In this document: in pieces, positions 23,601-34,037 of the stretch
How the letters are laid out: every line of letters begins with the position of its first letter
Numbering within the stretch: the first letter of the stretch is position 1
NCBI GenBank assembly: GCA_043228905.1
Contig: JBHGNT010000001.1
Location: forward strand, 33,728,001-33,792,000
Length of the DNA: 64,000 nucleotides
Direction of reading: 5' to 3'
DNA from: Azolla caroliniana
Lineage: Eukaryota; Polypodiophyta
Translations under genes and position numbers: made by a program
Notes under the pieces: model-generated
Seen by the model: the letters and a program-made list of their open reading frames with translations, nothing else
Told to the model about the DNA's origin: nothing
Database searches by the model: none

Positions 23601-26008
23601 CTTCACATCATCAGACATGACTAAAAAGCAGATAGCTGTAGCAACATACCTAATTGATCGACTTGCATTAAGAGCAGGGAATGAAAAGGTTTGTGTAACT
23701 TCACAAGTTCACTGTTCTGTGCCTGTTATATTATTGTCCAACTCTTCTGGAATTCTCTTTTTCTTAGACATATGAACCTTGCAGCTTAAAATATGTCATT
23801 CAAAGGCCAATTTTACTTTGTCGCAAAGAGAAGCGTAACTTTTTACTTATTTATTGACATGTGCTATTTCTTGCCTTTGCAGGATGATGATGAGGCAGAT
23901 ACAGTTGGTTGTTGTTCTTTGAAAGTAGAGCATGTGTCGCTTGTTCCACCTAAATCTCTTCAAGTATACCTCCTAAGTTAGATTGCATTTTCCTTACAAT
24001 TTGTTGACTCGACACTGAATGTGATTTTGTTCTTTCTACAGTTTGATTTCCTGGGAAAGGACTCGATCAGATATTTCAATGTTGTTGAAGTTGAAGAAGC
24101 TGTTTATAAAGCTGTTGGCGAATTCAAAAAATGTTAGCATGCATTCTTTTTTTCTTTCTTCTATTTCTGTGTTCCTTCCATCTGGGGATAAAATCATCGA
24201 TTTCAAATTTGATTATAAAATGAATATTTCAAATGGGCTCCCAACCAGGAAATTATAAAATGGTTAAAATAAATCGGACAATAGTAATTTCTTGTGCACG
24301 TAGGCCTGGCCTCGTGGACCATGTTGTCATTGACAGGTAAAGGCCATTATCTCCTGCCATTGCAGGTTCTTCCCTCGCTTCAGAGACTTCTCCATTCTGT
24401 ATCAACTTAGGCTAAAGATATTTTGAATATCTAACTTGAGAATCTTACCTGTATAGACGATTAGATTCTTTAGTCACGTCTTATTCTATTTCTATTTACT
24501 TAGTTACATTTGTTTTTCTCAAAGACGAGACAACATTTTAATATGTAATCTCATGTTTGGTCTTATAGGGCCATTTTGACCTCTTAAAAAGACGTTAACA
24601 TTTCTTTCTTTCTAAACAGCGAAGAAAAGTGGTGATGACCTATTTGACAAGTTAGATACAAGCAAATTAAATGCACATCTAAAGAATATTATGCCACAGC
24701 TTACAGCCAAAGTTTTTCGTACATACAATGCATCAATCACCTTGGATACATTGGTATGTATGGATAACATCTCATTTTGAGGATAATTGTTCAATTCCCT
24801 TACATTTACTTTGTTAAGTCTTTATATATATACATATATGTTCCCTCTTTGCATTCAGCTTGTGGACACGGATGGGCAAACTGTACCAGAAAAGCTTGCA
24901 GCATATCAGTGGGCTAATAAGGAGGTTTTCTTCTTCTCTTACTTTTCTCTCTTTTGGAACCCAAGTTGACACCTTTCTCTATCTACTGGAAACTAAATTG
25001 AGGATTGCACTTAGGCACATCCAAATAGTGATGAAGACTTGTTTAAGTCCTTAATCTTTTCAATTCTGTTGATCTTTCATGACATTTATTCATCTTTGAC
25101 AAACTTTTCATTAATTTCCTAACTATGATACAGGTAGCTATCCTGTGTAACCATCAAAGATCTGTTTCTAAATCACATGGAGCACAGATGGAAAAGCTGG
25201 AAACCAAAATGACAGAGCTAGAGGTACAAATTTTAAATGTTCACTTTGCAATTATAGAAGCCAAAAATGACAGCTCGAGGTATTAATTTTAAATCTTGGC
25301 TTATTTGCAATTATAGATGCTAAAAAAGTTACTCGAAATTTTTCTTTTGACCAGGAATTGTTACAAGAGCTGCGCACTGACTTGTCTAGAGCTAAGAAAG
25401 GCAAGCCTCCTCTCAAGGATGCCGATGGAAAACCGAAACGTAACCAGAATCCAGAGGCGTACGTTATATAACTGTATTTGTTTTGCTGATCACTTTGGTT
25501 GCTGTTAATCAGGAGCCTTGTTATGTTATAGCTTCATAAAACTCTAGAGCTCTCTTTCACCATAACAGGGAATGGCCATTTTGGTTAATCCTTTGTGTTT
25601 GGCTGAAGGTCAAGTAAGCTTATTCATCACTTGTTGCACAGGCTTCAGAAGAAGATAGCACAAACAGAGCACAAGATAGAGAAAATGAAGCTGGACATGA
25701 GGATCAAGGATGATCTCAAAACTGTTGCACTTGGTACATCCAAGATTAACTATATGGATCCTCGAATCACTGTTGCATGGTGTAAACGGCATGAAGTTCC
25801 GATTGAAAAGGTCTCATCCTCACTAATCCTTAACTGGATTCTCTATATAATGCAGTTCAATCAGATAGTAAAAATTGATCAATCTATATATGGATGGAAC
25901 TATTGAAGATTTCATTTTTTGGTTTTACCTTTTTGACAGATATTCAACAAATCTCTTCTTGCAAAATTTGCATGGGCAATGGATGTGAGCATGGATTATC
26001 GATTTTAA
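20698..26008 (+). CDS. TOP1: DNA topoisomerase I (type IB), 15 coding exons
   Basis: Coding exons: 20698-21996, 22075-22269, 22359-22439, 22530-22589, 22798-22892, 23315-23471, 23563-23688, 23883-23963, 24042-24132, 24620-24753, 24859-24924, 25134-25223, 25355-25458, 25642-25810, 25940-26008. All phases agree, giving 938 residues, close to plant TOP1 length. Residues 1-400 are a disordered, Lys/Ser-rich nuclear arm with repeated acidic DDEKPL-type blocks. The core and C-terminal catalytic regions are complete: R666 (LALRAGNEK), K704 (FLGKDS), R762 (KVFRTYNAS), H802 (CNHQR) and the nucleophile Y897 in [10 protein letters not shown] coiled-coil linker lies between about 800 and 880. The enzyme relaxes supercoils through a 3'-phosphotyrosine nick in nuclear DNA. 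The start is uncertain: in-frame ATGs at 20698 and near 20872 are both possible, and the second ([14 protein letters not shown]) is nearer known plant N-termini. Confidence 0.96.
21380..21520 (+). repeat. 45-bp coding minisatellite in the TOP1 N-terminal arm
   Basis: Units of 15 residues, [15 protein letters not shown] then [15 protein letters not shown] then a partial SKLSKT, preceded by a diverged unit ([13 protein letters not shown]). The repeats stay in frame and keep the Lys/Ser/Pro character of the arm. Confidence 0.85.
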
Positions 26009-29000
26009 TGTTTGGGAACAATCAGCTAGAGAACAAGTTGATTGCCCCCTAGTCTCTTCTGACAAGGAAGCTAACACAGATTGATAGTCTTGGTGACATT
26101 GACAAAAGCGACATTGATCTGTAAGTACAAAGTACCCTTCCATGGGGCTTTTTATTAGTGTCATTATCATCTAATTTTTTTAGTGAAAAAAGCTCAAAGA
26201 GTAATTGTTATCTGAGAAGAGGGTTTGTTAAAAACAAGCTTGGGGGAGTTCATGGGGCGGGCACCAATACAAAATGTAAAGTTTTTGCCCAACAACAAAG
26301 TAGTCGGAAAATCCAAACATTCTTGATCTGCAATGCAGATCGATTTTTATCTGAGTGTTTTATGGATGCAGAAAAAAAGAGAGACTGGAGGAATGTGTTG
26401 AAAGAACCAAAAGGATCGCAATGTATTATCCTCCTTGTATTCCCCCCTTATTTTCTTATGTCATATTATAAATGGATTATTTTTTTGATGGTCTCAACAA
26501 GTAGCAGTATCTCAATATTATTCAGTAACACAACTTCCATCCTAAACCACATTTCTCTTCTAAGCGTAGTTCCTTTCAGATTTACTAAAACATCATGTAT
26601 TGTTTCTTAAATACCCGTCGAGTGTTTGAATTTTAAAAAGTGATGAGAGGAATGTACTGGACGAACCCAAGCATGTATCTTCCTGTTTTGTTTGTCATGA
26701 TAGATGAGATATTGTTCAATGGTGTCCTCGGAAGTATCTCAAGATATAATCACAGATGATACTACACTATCCTCCTAAACTGTAACCCTAGCATTTAGTG
26801 TGTTTGGATTAACAGACACAACAGGGAGGAACTGGCTGAAGAAACTAAATGTCCTTGTGTTTCCTTCCCATAGATGATTATAGGATGGTTGTCCACCAAC
26901 ACCACAAAACCTTAAACCCTAAACCTAAATCTGTGAGCTGTAAACTTGTATGACACATTTGATACAACTTCCACTATAAACTTAACATTATTTTTAGCAT
27001 AGCGTAAAACCTAATACTATATGCCCCACATCTGCTCATATGATATAACGTTTCATGCCAATCCTTAAAACCTGCTCATATGATCAAATTGATTTTAAGT
27101 TGTAAACCGATACTTACCTTAAATGAAATAAAATGTCACTGAATAGTGTACCAAACTTCTTTGGTGGTTGTCATTGCAATTGTAAGCTACTCTAGAGTAA
27201 GAAAGAATACAATATTTGATTCTTTTGTTTTTTCTCAAATTATTTTTCAATGTCTTAATGGGATCAATACTTAAGTTATAGCTCTTTTATGTGTACACCA
27301 AACCGTGATTGTTCATAGTTAATAGTTTGCAGAAACAAGAGAGCTTTATTGTAACTTTACATTATAAATGATTGTATTCCTACATGAATATGCTAAGTTC
27401 ATAAGTTCTTAAGATGATGGTCAACCCTTCACATTTCTTTCTTTTGATGGAGAGTCTCTTCTCATCCTCCAGTGTTTGACATCTTTTCATAAATGTGATT
27501 TTATCTAAGAATGTTTCGACAAACATGTAGTGTTGATGGGAGTCCATAGTTTTTAAATGGGCAAAAAAATAGTTTGTTTCGTTCCCTTTATCTAAAGTAA
27601 CCAACATGCGATAGATTGTGGGAACATCTAAAGTATCTTATGTATTATATTGAAGGCATCACTTTGATTGTACATTAGCATATGATATAATGTCTTAGTT
27701 TTACCTTACTACAAATAACCATGATTGTTTCTAGAATGATTTGTTCTAAGGCCTATAGTATGCACAATTGATTGCAACATAAATTCAACCTAGTCTATAA
27801 AACTTGGGGTTTATTGTGGAAGGTAACACTATTTCCTGGATGTGATCTCCTTTACTAATCCTTTTTTGCCTTGTCTACATGCTAAAACTACTCCATTAAT
27901 TTCTGAAGAACCTTCAAAAAGGGAAAAGTGGGTGCCATGTGAACAATAATCCCAAGCATTTTTACATTTTTTAAATGTTTGAATATTGAATTCTCATAGA
28001 ATACATAACATAATGGTAGACATGGTTTGAGACTTTGAGTTATTTCTAAAGCCAACAGGTCATCTACTTTTTACATTAAATTAATAATTTTAGACCCCCA
28101 TTTCACGCCATATATTATGTTGAATCTTCGGTGAGCTATTGAAATGCTCTAAATTTCTCCGTTCTCATTTGCTGAAAATCTGTGCTATGCTATGATATGA
28201 TAATGGCTTTGAAAAATAAATACATTAGCTCTATTAATCTTGAGAAGAAAGATCCAACTGGAAAAGCATGTGAAGTGTACATAGATTATGCAGCCTTATG
28301 TTTCTATTTTGCGATGGCAATTCATCGCATTACTATGTTGCATTGATGGCAATCATGCATCATTACCTACACACCTCGTCATCAATGATATACACTTGCA
28401 ACATTTGTTCTACATTTATGATGTCAATAGCTAGAAGTTTGTGACCATGTCTTATCAATGTAATCTTTTTTTTTGCCATAAATAATGGCTTTCACTGCGA
28501 AGAAAAAAACACCACCAAAACTAACTTACTACACAGCCTAGAACCCTTCTAGGCATCTATATACTACAAGAACTCCAAACTCAATGCCACCCTACATGCC
28601 AATTCAAATGTCATGTAATCCCTCTCTCCCACAATACATGAAAAGCTTCAACCCTCACCCATGATAGATTGTGTTTCGAGGTTTACCTAGAATATTATTG
28701 ACTCATTTATGAGAAGGATACATGCATGCCAAGTTCATTACGATGTTTCATGCACATATATAATGGAGTTTATTGCTTAGGAATATAAGAAAATAGAAGA
28801 GTATGAGAACACAAATAAACTAATATGATGTAAGCCTAACGTGTTTAGAAAGTTAGACAAGAGTACCATCACTCATCACAAAAACCTTTTTAAAAGTTTG
28901 AGCACGCGCTCACACACACACAAACATAGGAGAGTGGTATGTATAATGTGAATGAAAAGAAGATAAACAATGGCATGCCACTTGCTACCTCATAAGAGTT

Positions 29001-29049
29001 CTATGGCATAAGGATGGTCGTATCGAATGGATGCATGTTACCATTTTAT

Positions 29050-29092
<43 letters not shown>

Positions 29093-29295
29093 AAGATGGT
29101 GATATGATATTTTAAGTTCCTTGAAACACAAGAAAAACATGACTTATCATACCCCGATCGACGACACATGCATGTGCAAGGCTCATCATGTTTTCTTTCA
29201 CGTCATGGCTTATGATTGAGCAGAGGGTGCTAGACTAGAAGAGAGCATATATCATCCATTCCCGACATGTGCTCTGTCGCATGGTTGACAAGCCA
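26009..29295. other. Intergenic: TOP1 3' end to PLMT upstream region
   Basis: The TOP1 3' UTR follows the stop. The remainder is AT-rich with no ORF that I recognise. A GA microsatellite lies at 29053-29091. I see no RNA gene or transposon ends. Confidence 0.6.
29053..29091. repeat. (GA)n microsatellite
   Basis: Uninterrupted GA run of about 39 bp. Confidence 0.95.
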
Positions 29296-29510
29296 AAGCC
29301 TTTGTTCGTGCATTGTTATATGTATATTCTTCCCAGGTTTGGGCATGCAGCGGTAATCATCAATGATTATTACAAGGATCTTATGGATTACTGCTGCCGA
29401 GAGGCCTCTATTCGTGCATTATGTATGTATACATAAGCTTCTGAGGTTCGGTCGAGTTGCGGTAATCATCAATGATTATTACGAGGATCTTATGGATTAC
29501 GGATGCAATG
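29296..29510. repeat. Diverged 110-bp tandem duplication upstream of PLMT
   Basis: Two units share TTCGTGCATT near their starts (about 29305 and 29411) and, at 29351 and 29460, a nearly identical 41-bp block beginning CGGTAATCATCAATGATTAT that differs by one base. The block contains the short palindrome AATCATCAATGATT. Confidence 0.85.
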
Positions 29511-29642
29511 TAGCGAGTGGCGGCAATGGGATGGGTAGGCAGGCGGGCGAGCTGAGAGAGTCACAAGCCATTTGGTTTGTGTGTGTGTGTGTCCCATGAA
29601 TATATGGACATGATTCGTACGTAAAACTCGTGTTCGTCTAGC

Positions 29643-29686
29643 ATAACATTCGTTTTCCTACGTTGGAAAACGAATGAGAATGTTAT
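29643..29686. repeat. Perfect 12-bp inverted repeat, 6-base loop, with outer arms
   Basis: CATTCGTTTTCC (29647-29658) and GGAAAACGAATG (29665-29676) are exact reverse complements around TACGTT. ATAACATT and AATGTTAT (29643-29650 and 29679-29686) also pair, after a two-base bulge. The structure sits about 270 bp upstream of the PLMT ATG. Confidence 0.85.
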
Positions 29687-29957
29687 TCAAACATTCTTGT
29701 GTTTTTTTTTTCCCATTTGTTTTTCATTTATTAGGCTTATTTACCTCATAATAAATAGTTAATCCAAAAGTATACTATTTATCATTCGTTGAGGGTACGT
29801 ATGCGAATGCGAATGACCGTATGTTACGTATGGTTCATACTACGGACATGAACCATCCATCCCAAAGAAAGAAAGAAAGAAGAGGAGCTCTGCCTCTCTG
29901 CGGCTGCTTCTGCTTCTGCTTCTTGCTTCTCGCTTCTTGCTTCTCTGTGGCTGAGAT

Positions 29958-30277
29958 ATGAGTGGCGTCGCGCCGCCTGTCCATGGCTTCACCGCCTCCT
30001 CCTGCGTCTTCTTCCTCTCCACCTCCTTCTTCATCCTCCTCCCTTTCTTCTTCTATTGGTTTCTGTGGACCCACCCGCAGACATGGGTGGATCACTGCTG
30101 TGGCACCGGCGGCGTGGTGGACCCCTGCCGTCGCATGGCCCATATCTCCCATCTCCTGAAGCTTGGCCAGATCTTGGCCGTCGCCTCCACTGCTACCCCC
30201 TCCTGGCCCCTTCCCCTCTCCTCTGTCCTGCTCCTCCTCGCCGGACAATTCCTCAATCTAAGGTTAACCCTCTAAAT

Positions 30278-30335
<58 letters not shown>

Positions 30336-31240
30336 TTAGGTTGATCAATTGTGTACTCTAAATGCATATGATTTGTTCTTCTGTTGGTTCATCTTCATGT
30401 CCATATATATATATATATATATATCATTAGGTTGATCAATTGTGTACTCTAAATGCATATGATTTATTCTTCTGTTGGTTCATCTTCATTTCCATATAGG
30501 TTCCTGTCTTCAGGGTTCCTATAGCTCCAGTGTTTACTGAACCACGTCTTATTCAAATTTGTATTTTTTATCATCGTCTTTTGGGTTCCGCAGCCATAAA
30601 AAATTTCTAAATGTGGTTTAAGCAGAAGAAATTTCTTGTCTTTTGTTCGTGAATCAGAAGTTTAGGAATCGTGTTTCAGCAGGAGATTCTCTCTTTTGTT
30701 ACTGGATCAGAAATCCGGGTTTTAGGACTTAAACATCATATTTTTGTTTTTTTTTTTGTTCTGAATGTAAGTGAGGATCTAGAATCCATTTTTTCTTGTA
30801 TTTTTTAATGTTCTATTCTGAAAGCAAAACTTGGATTTCCATTTAATTAAATTCGAACAAGAAATGTTAAAGTTTTTTTACTTAAGTATGTGTATATATA
30901 TATATATATATAAATCCTTTGCTTACAGGATCACCCTAGCTACTATTTTAAGTCTTTTTCTCTTCACTTTCAAACATACAGGGTATACCAACTACTGGGT
31001 GAAGATGGTGTCTATTATGGAGTACGTTTCGGTAAACAAATACCATGGGTTCATGAGTTTCCTTTCGGGTATATGAGGGATCCTCAATATGTTGGTAGTT
31101 CTCTAAGCTTATTGGGTTGCCTTTGTTGGGTGCCATGGCCTTATGTGCTCATTTGGATCCTGGGCTACCTATTTATGAGCTATGTGGAAAGTGCCGAGGA
31201 TATTTCATCTCGAGCAAAGCTTCCGAAGATATCAGGCTAG
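29958..31240 (+). CDS. PLMT: Phosphatidyl-N-methylethanolamine N-methyltransferase (PLMT), 2 exons
   Basis: Exons 29958-30262 and 30982-31240 join through a split AG|G codon to 187 residues, similar to other plant PLMTs. The enzyme uses S-adenosylmethionine for the last two methylations from phosphatidyl-monomethylethanolamine to phosphatidylcholine in the ER membrane (EC 2.1.1.71). Hydrophobic segments lie at about residues 13-37, 82-100 and 139-170. Exon 2 carries the family signatures QLLGEDGVYYGVRFG, PWVHEFPFG and RDPQYVG (134-140), and an acidic VESAED element near the C terminus that matches the methyltransferase EE position. Exon 1 is family-typical only in topology and is strongly GC-rich at its 3' half, unlike its surroundings. 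The 5' leader has GAAA and TTCTGC repeats. The start is the first ATG of the ORF, after a stop-rich leader. Confidence 0.92.
30280..30500. repeat. (TA)n tract and 91-bp tandem duplication in the PLMT intron
   Basis: A TA run at 30280-30332 is followed by two units starting TCATTAGGTTGATCAATTGT at 30333 and 30424, separated by a second TA run (about 30402-30423). The units differ at only two or three positions, so the duplication is recent or conserved by conversion. Confidence 0.9.
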
Positions 31241-32020
31241 GTATCCATTGTGCTTTTGATCCTCATCTGTAGATAAAATCATCCATAACTTTCTTGTTAT
31301 ACTAATGTGAGAGAAACATGTTCGATGTTAATGAAGGACATTTTTCAAGGGAAATAAACTGGTCTTTGTAAAAACTACACAAAGATGATGCGAACAGGTA
31401 GTTTTGGCAAAATAGTTTGGCCTTTTTCTTCCTTATTTATGAGAGTTTTAGCTTTGAAGCCTTTTTATTGTGAATGTGTGATTTATTGTATGTGCCCTTT
31501 CTTCATTGTGTGATTGGCATTAAATCTCCATGTCAGGCATCATTGGATATTTCAGCATAAAGAGGGCCAAAGATGCCATAATGAAACCGAAGCATTGTAA
31601 GACCCATAGCCCAAACCCTAGAAATTGTGGCGTGGTGCAAGATCATAGCTTCTGTAGAACTGGAGCTATTTATGGGATCTAGGGTCTGGGTTTAGAGCCA
31701 GAGCAATCTTGCGCAAAAGATTTGACCCTAACTCCATAGCTTGCAACATTTATACCCTTCTTTTAGAGTTTGAACCATGGGATTCTCTTGTAACTCTATT
31801 ATCAGGTTTCGTAGATCATGTTTCTGGACTTCTAAGGATGCTAAGATATCATTATTGTCTACAAAGACACTGAAGCAAAGGCAATGAAGTGATGGCACCT
31901 ATCTCAGCTAGATATCATCTTGTGCAAGCTTACTGTAGCTCTAATAAACCACCACAATGCAAGAGGAAGAATCAGGATAGGTTTTAGTCAAAATAGAAAT
32001 GAATGCGGAGGAATCAAAGG

Positions 32021-32245
32021 TAAGGAAGAAGCTAGGAATTAGCAAAAACCAATGCATGTATAAAGAGTATGACCAAGGAGACAAGGAAGAAGCCAAGAAT
32101 TAGTAAACACCAAAGGAATAATTAGGAACCGAAGAGATAAGGAAGAAGCTAGGAATTAGCAAAAACCAAAGGGATGTATAAAGAGTATGACCAAGGAGGT
32201 AAGGAAGAAGCCAAGAATTAGTAAACACCAAGCATGGATAATGAG
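32021..32245. repeat. 117-bp tandem duplication with nested sub-repeats
   Basis: Units starting TAAGGAAGAAGCTAGGAATT at 32021 and 32138. Inside each unit a second, diverged version (AAGGAAGAAGCCAAGAATTA) occurs about 60 bp later, so the original unit was about 60 bp. Confidence 0.9.
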
Positions 32246-32616
32246 TAAGAGTTGACCAATGATTGGGGATGGCGATACCACTCTTTGTGTTTGCTAGCAT
32301 GCCACTTTTCTTGCTTAGTAAATCCAAGAGTGCTTTAGTTAAGTGATATCCTAATATAAGTAGTATGTGAAGGAGTAATCAATATTTGGGCAATAACGAA
32401 ATAATGCTTTCTCAATCAATCAAGATTTGGGCACAATACACAAAAAAGTGACAATCTTAAAGTTTTTCTTAATTTTTACTAAAATTATTATAATCAGAGC
32501 AACAATGTCAATAAATTTAGCATTAAATGATCAAAGTTGCTTTAAGGTAATCAAAGTTGTTGCTAGTTCATACAAGCTTGCTTCCAAATTATAACTAGAA
32601 TTAGTAAATTAATTTT

Positions 32617-32790
32617 TAATTATTGGTTAAAGAATATGCATGCATTTTATCTCAAGATCTATGGGATAATTCAAACAAAGCATGTAAATTATAACGACAA
32701 TAAATTAATATTTAATTATTGGTTAAAGAATAAGCATGCATTTTCTCTCAAAACCTATGGAATAACTCTAACAAAGCATATACACATATT
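32617..32790. repeat. 96-bp tandem duplication
   Basis: TAATTATTGGTTAAAGAATA recurs at 32617 and 32713, each followed by a similar stretch with GCATGCATTTT, TCTCAA and ACAAAGCAT. Confidence 0.88.
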
Positions 32791-33104
32791 TCCCCCCAAC
32801 CCCAAGTTTTCTTTTATACATATGAACGCCCGTATTGTTTTTATATCTCCCCAATTGAGATCGTCAAACCCCTCTCAATGAATTACAGGTGCAAATTGAG
32901 GAATTTTGATAATGGTCAATTCAATCTTGCCATTTTCTTTGTATAATAGTAAATCCATTCCCCTTCTCGTTTTTTGGTTAAGATATTATGTATGTTAAAA
33001 CCTTGTGACAATACAAAAAACAACCATTGTTGATCCTACTACAATATTCCCTCCACGGAAAATGTGGTTGTAGGGCTTACTTTTGGAAACTTTCCTTTCG
33101 GCCT

Positions 33105-33722
33105 ACGTACTTGATGCAGTCTGTACTCCATGAAAACAATGAATCAAGAACCCACTTATACTTCATGATCCTCAATAGTTTCCTCTATGAACAACGCCTT
33201 TTTGCAACACAAATGATACATCATCATGTGACAAAACATTGGAGGCTCCTATCACACATTATGTTGCATTGGTTGCACCTAATTGCAAAACCATATTATT
33301 TGCCAAACAAGGAAACCATATGCATTGGTATATGTTAGAGCCCACCTTGTTGTTAGTAATCCAAACCATTGTTTTCACACGACTTCATTCACTTGCTTCA
33401 ATGTGAGATGGGACCATGAGACTAGTTAACTATATGCAATTTGTCCTAAACAAGTTCACAAGTTTAAGTATGCCACTTTGATACAATGCTTTGCCTTTGA
33501 TCATATTCACCTATGGTTTCCCCACATCTTCCAGTGAACCCAAGCTTCCCACGATTTCTCTCATCAACCACAATGTCTACTCTCGATTATGATATGCATT
33601 ATCAAAGCTTGCAAGAACATTAAGAGTTTGCGACTCACTTTCACATGGCATACGTGAAATCGTTATGTTTTCGGAATGAGAGGTTACATTTGGTCTGCGA
33701 ACACGATTGTGAAATCTATCTA
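33105..33722 (-). repeat. Dispersed repeat, copy B, next to the SCY2 promoter
   Basis: The reverse complement of this segment aligns with 15121-15925. Shared landmarks on its minus strand include TTGTGAACTTGTTTAGGACA, GTTAACTAGTCTCATGG, ACCAATGCATATGG and GTGTTGCAAAAA. It ends about 190 bp upstream of the SCY2 ATG. It lacks the internal duplications of copy A. No intact ORF or terminal repeats are visible. Confidence 0.7.
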
Positions 33723-33911
33723 CTCTCTCTCTCCCCACTCCTTTGACGTGCAAATGTTTTGATTTGTTGTAAGTTTGTGACAACTTATGGGAAGCCTATA
33801 TTCGTAAATTCCCCAAATTCATCACCACCACCACCATCATAATACTGCTTCTTCTTCTTCTTCTTCTTCGAGGTAGTGAGTAGTTCTGTTGTTGTGACCC
33901 TCGCCATAGCC

Positions 33912-33970
33912 ATGGCTGCAGCGTACAAACCATTCCTCTTCACTCGGCTCGGCTCAGGTATGCGCACGCA

Positions 33971-34037
<67 letters not shown>

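Larger units (their letters stand above)
31241..33104. other. Intergenic: PLMT 3' end to dispersed repeat copy B
   Basis: PLMT 3' UTR, then DNA with no recognisable gene. Two tandem duplications lie at 32021-32245 and 32617-32790. Short ORFs have no family resemblance. Confidence 0.6.

Noticed and set aside
26158-26610. 150-codon ORF after TOP1
   Set aside because: No motif or splice support; AT-rich DNA composition; the ORF starts 150 bp after the TOP1 stop and is probably 3' UTR or spacer.
29835-30248. 137-codon minus-strand ORF rich in Gly/Glu
   Set aside because: Antisense to the GC-rich PLMT exon 1; composition-driven open frame.
31805-31860. Short similarity of 31810-31860 to 61785-61840 (GTTTCTGG...GAGGATGCTA type)
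   Set aside because: About 50 bp at roughly 70% identity with no extension on either side; not separable from chance by eye.
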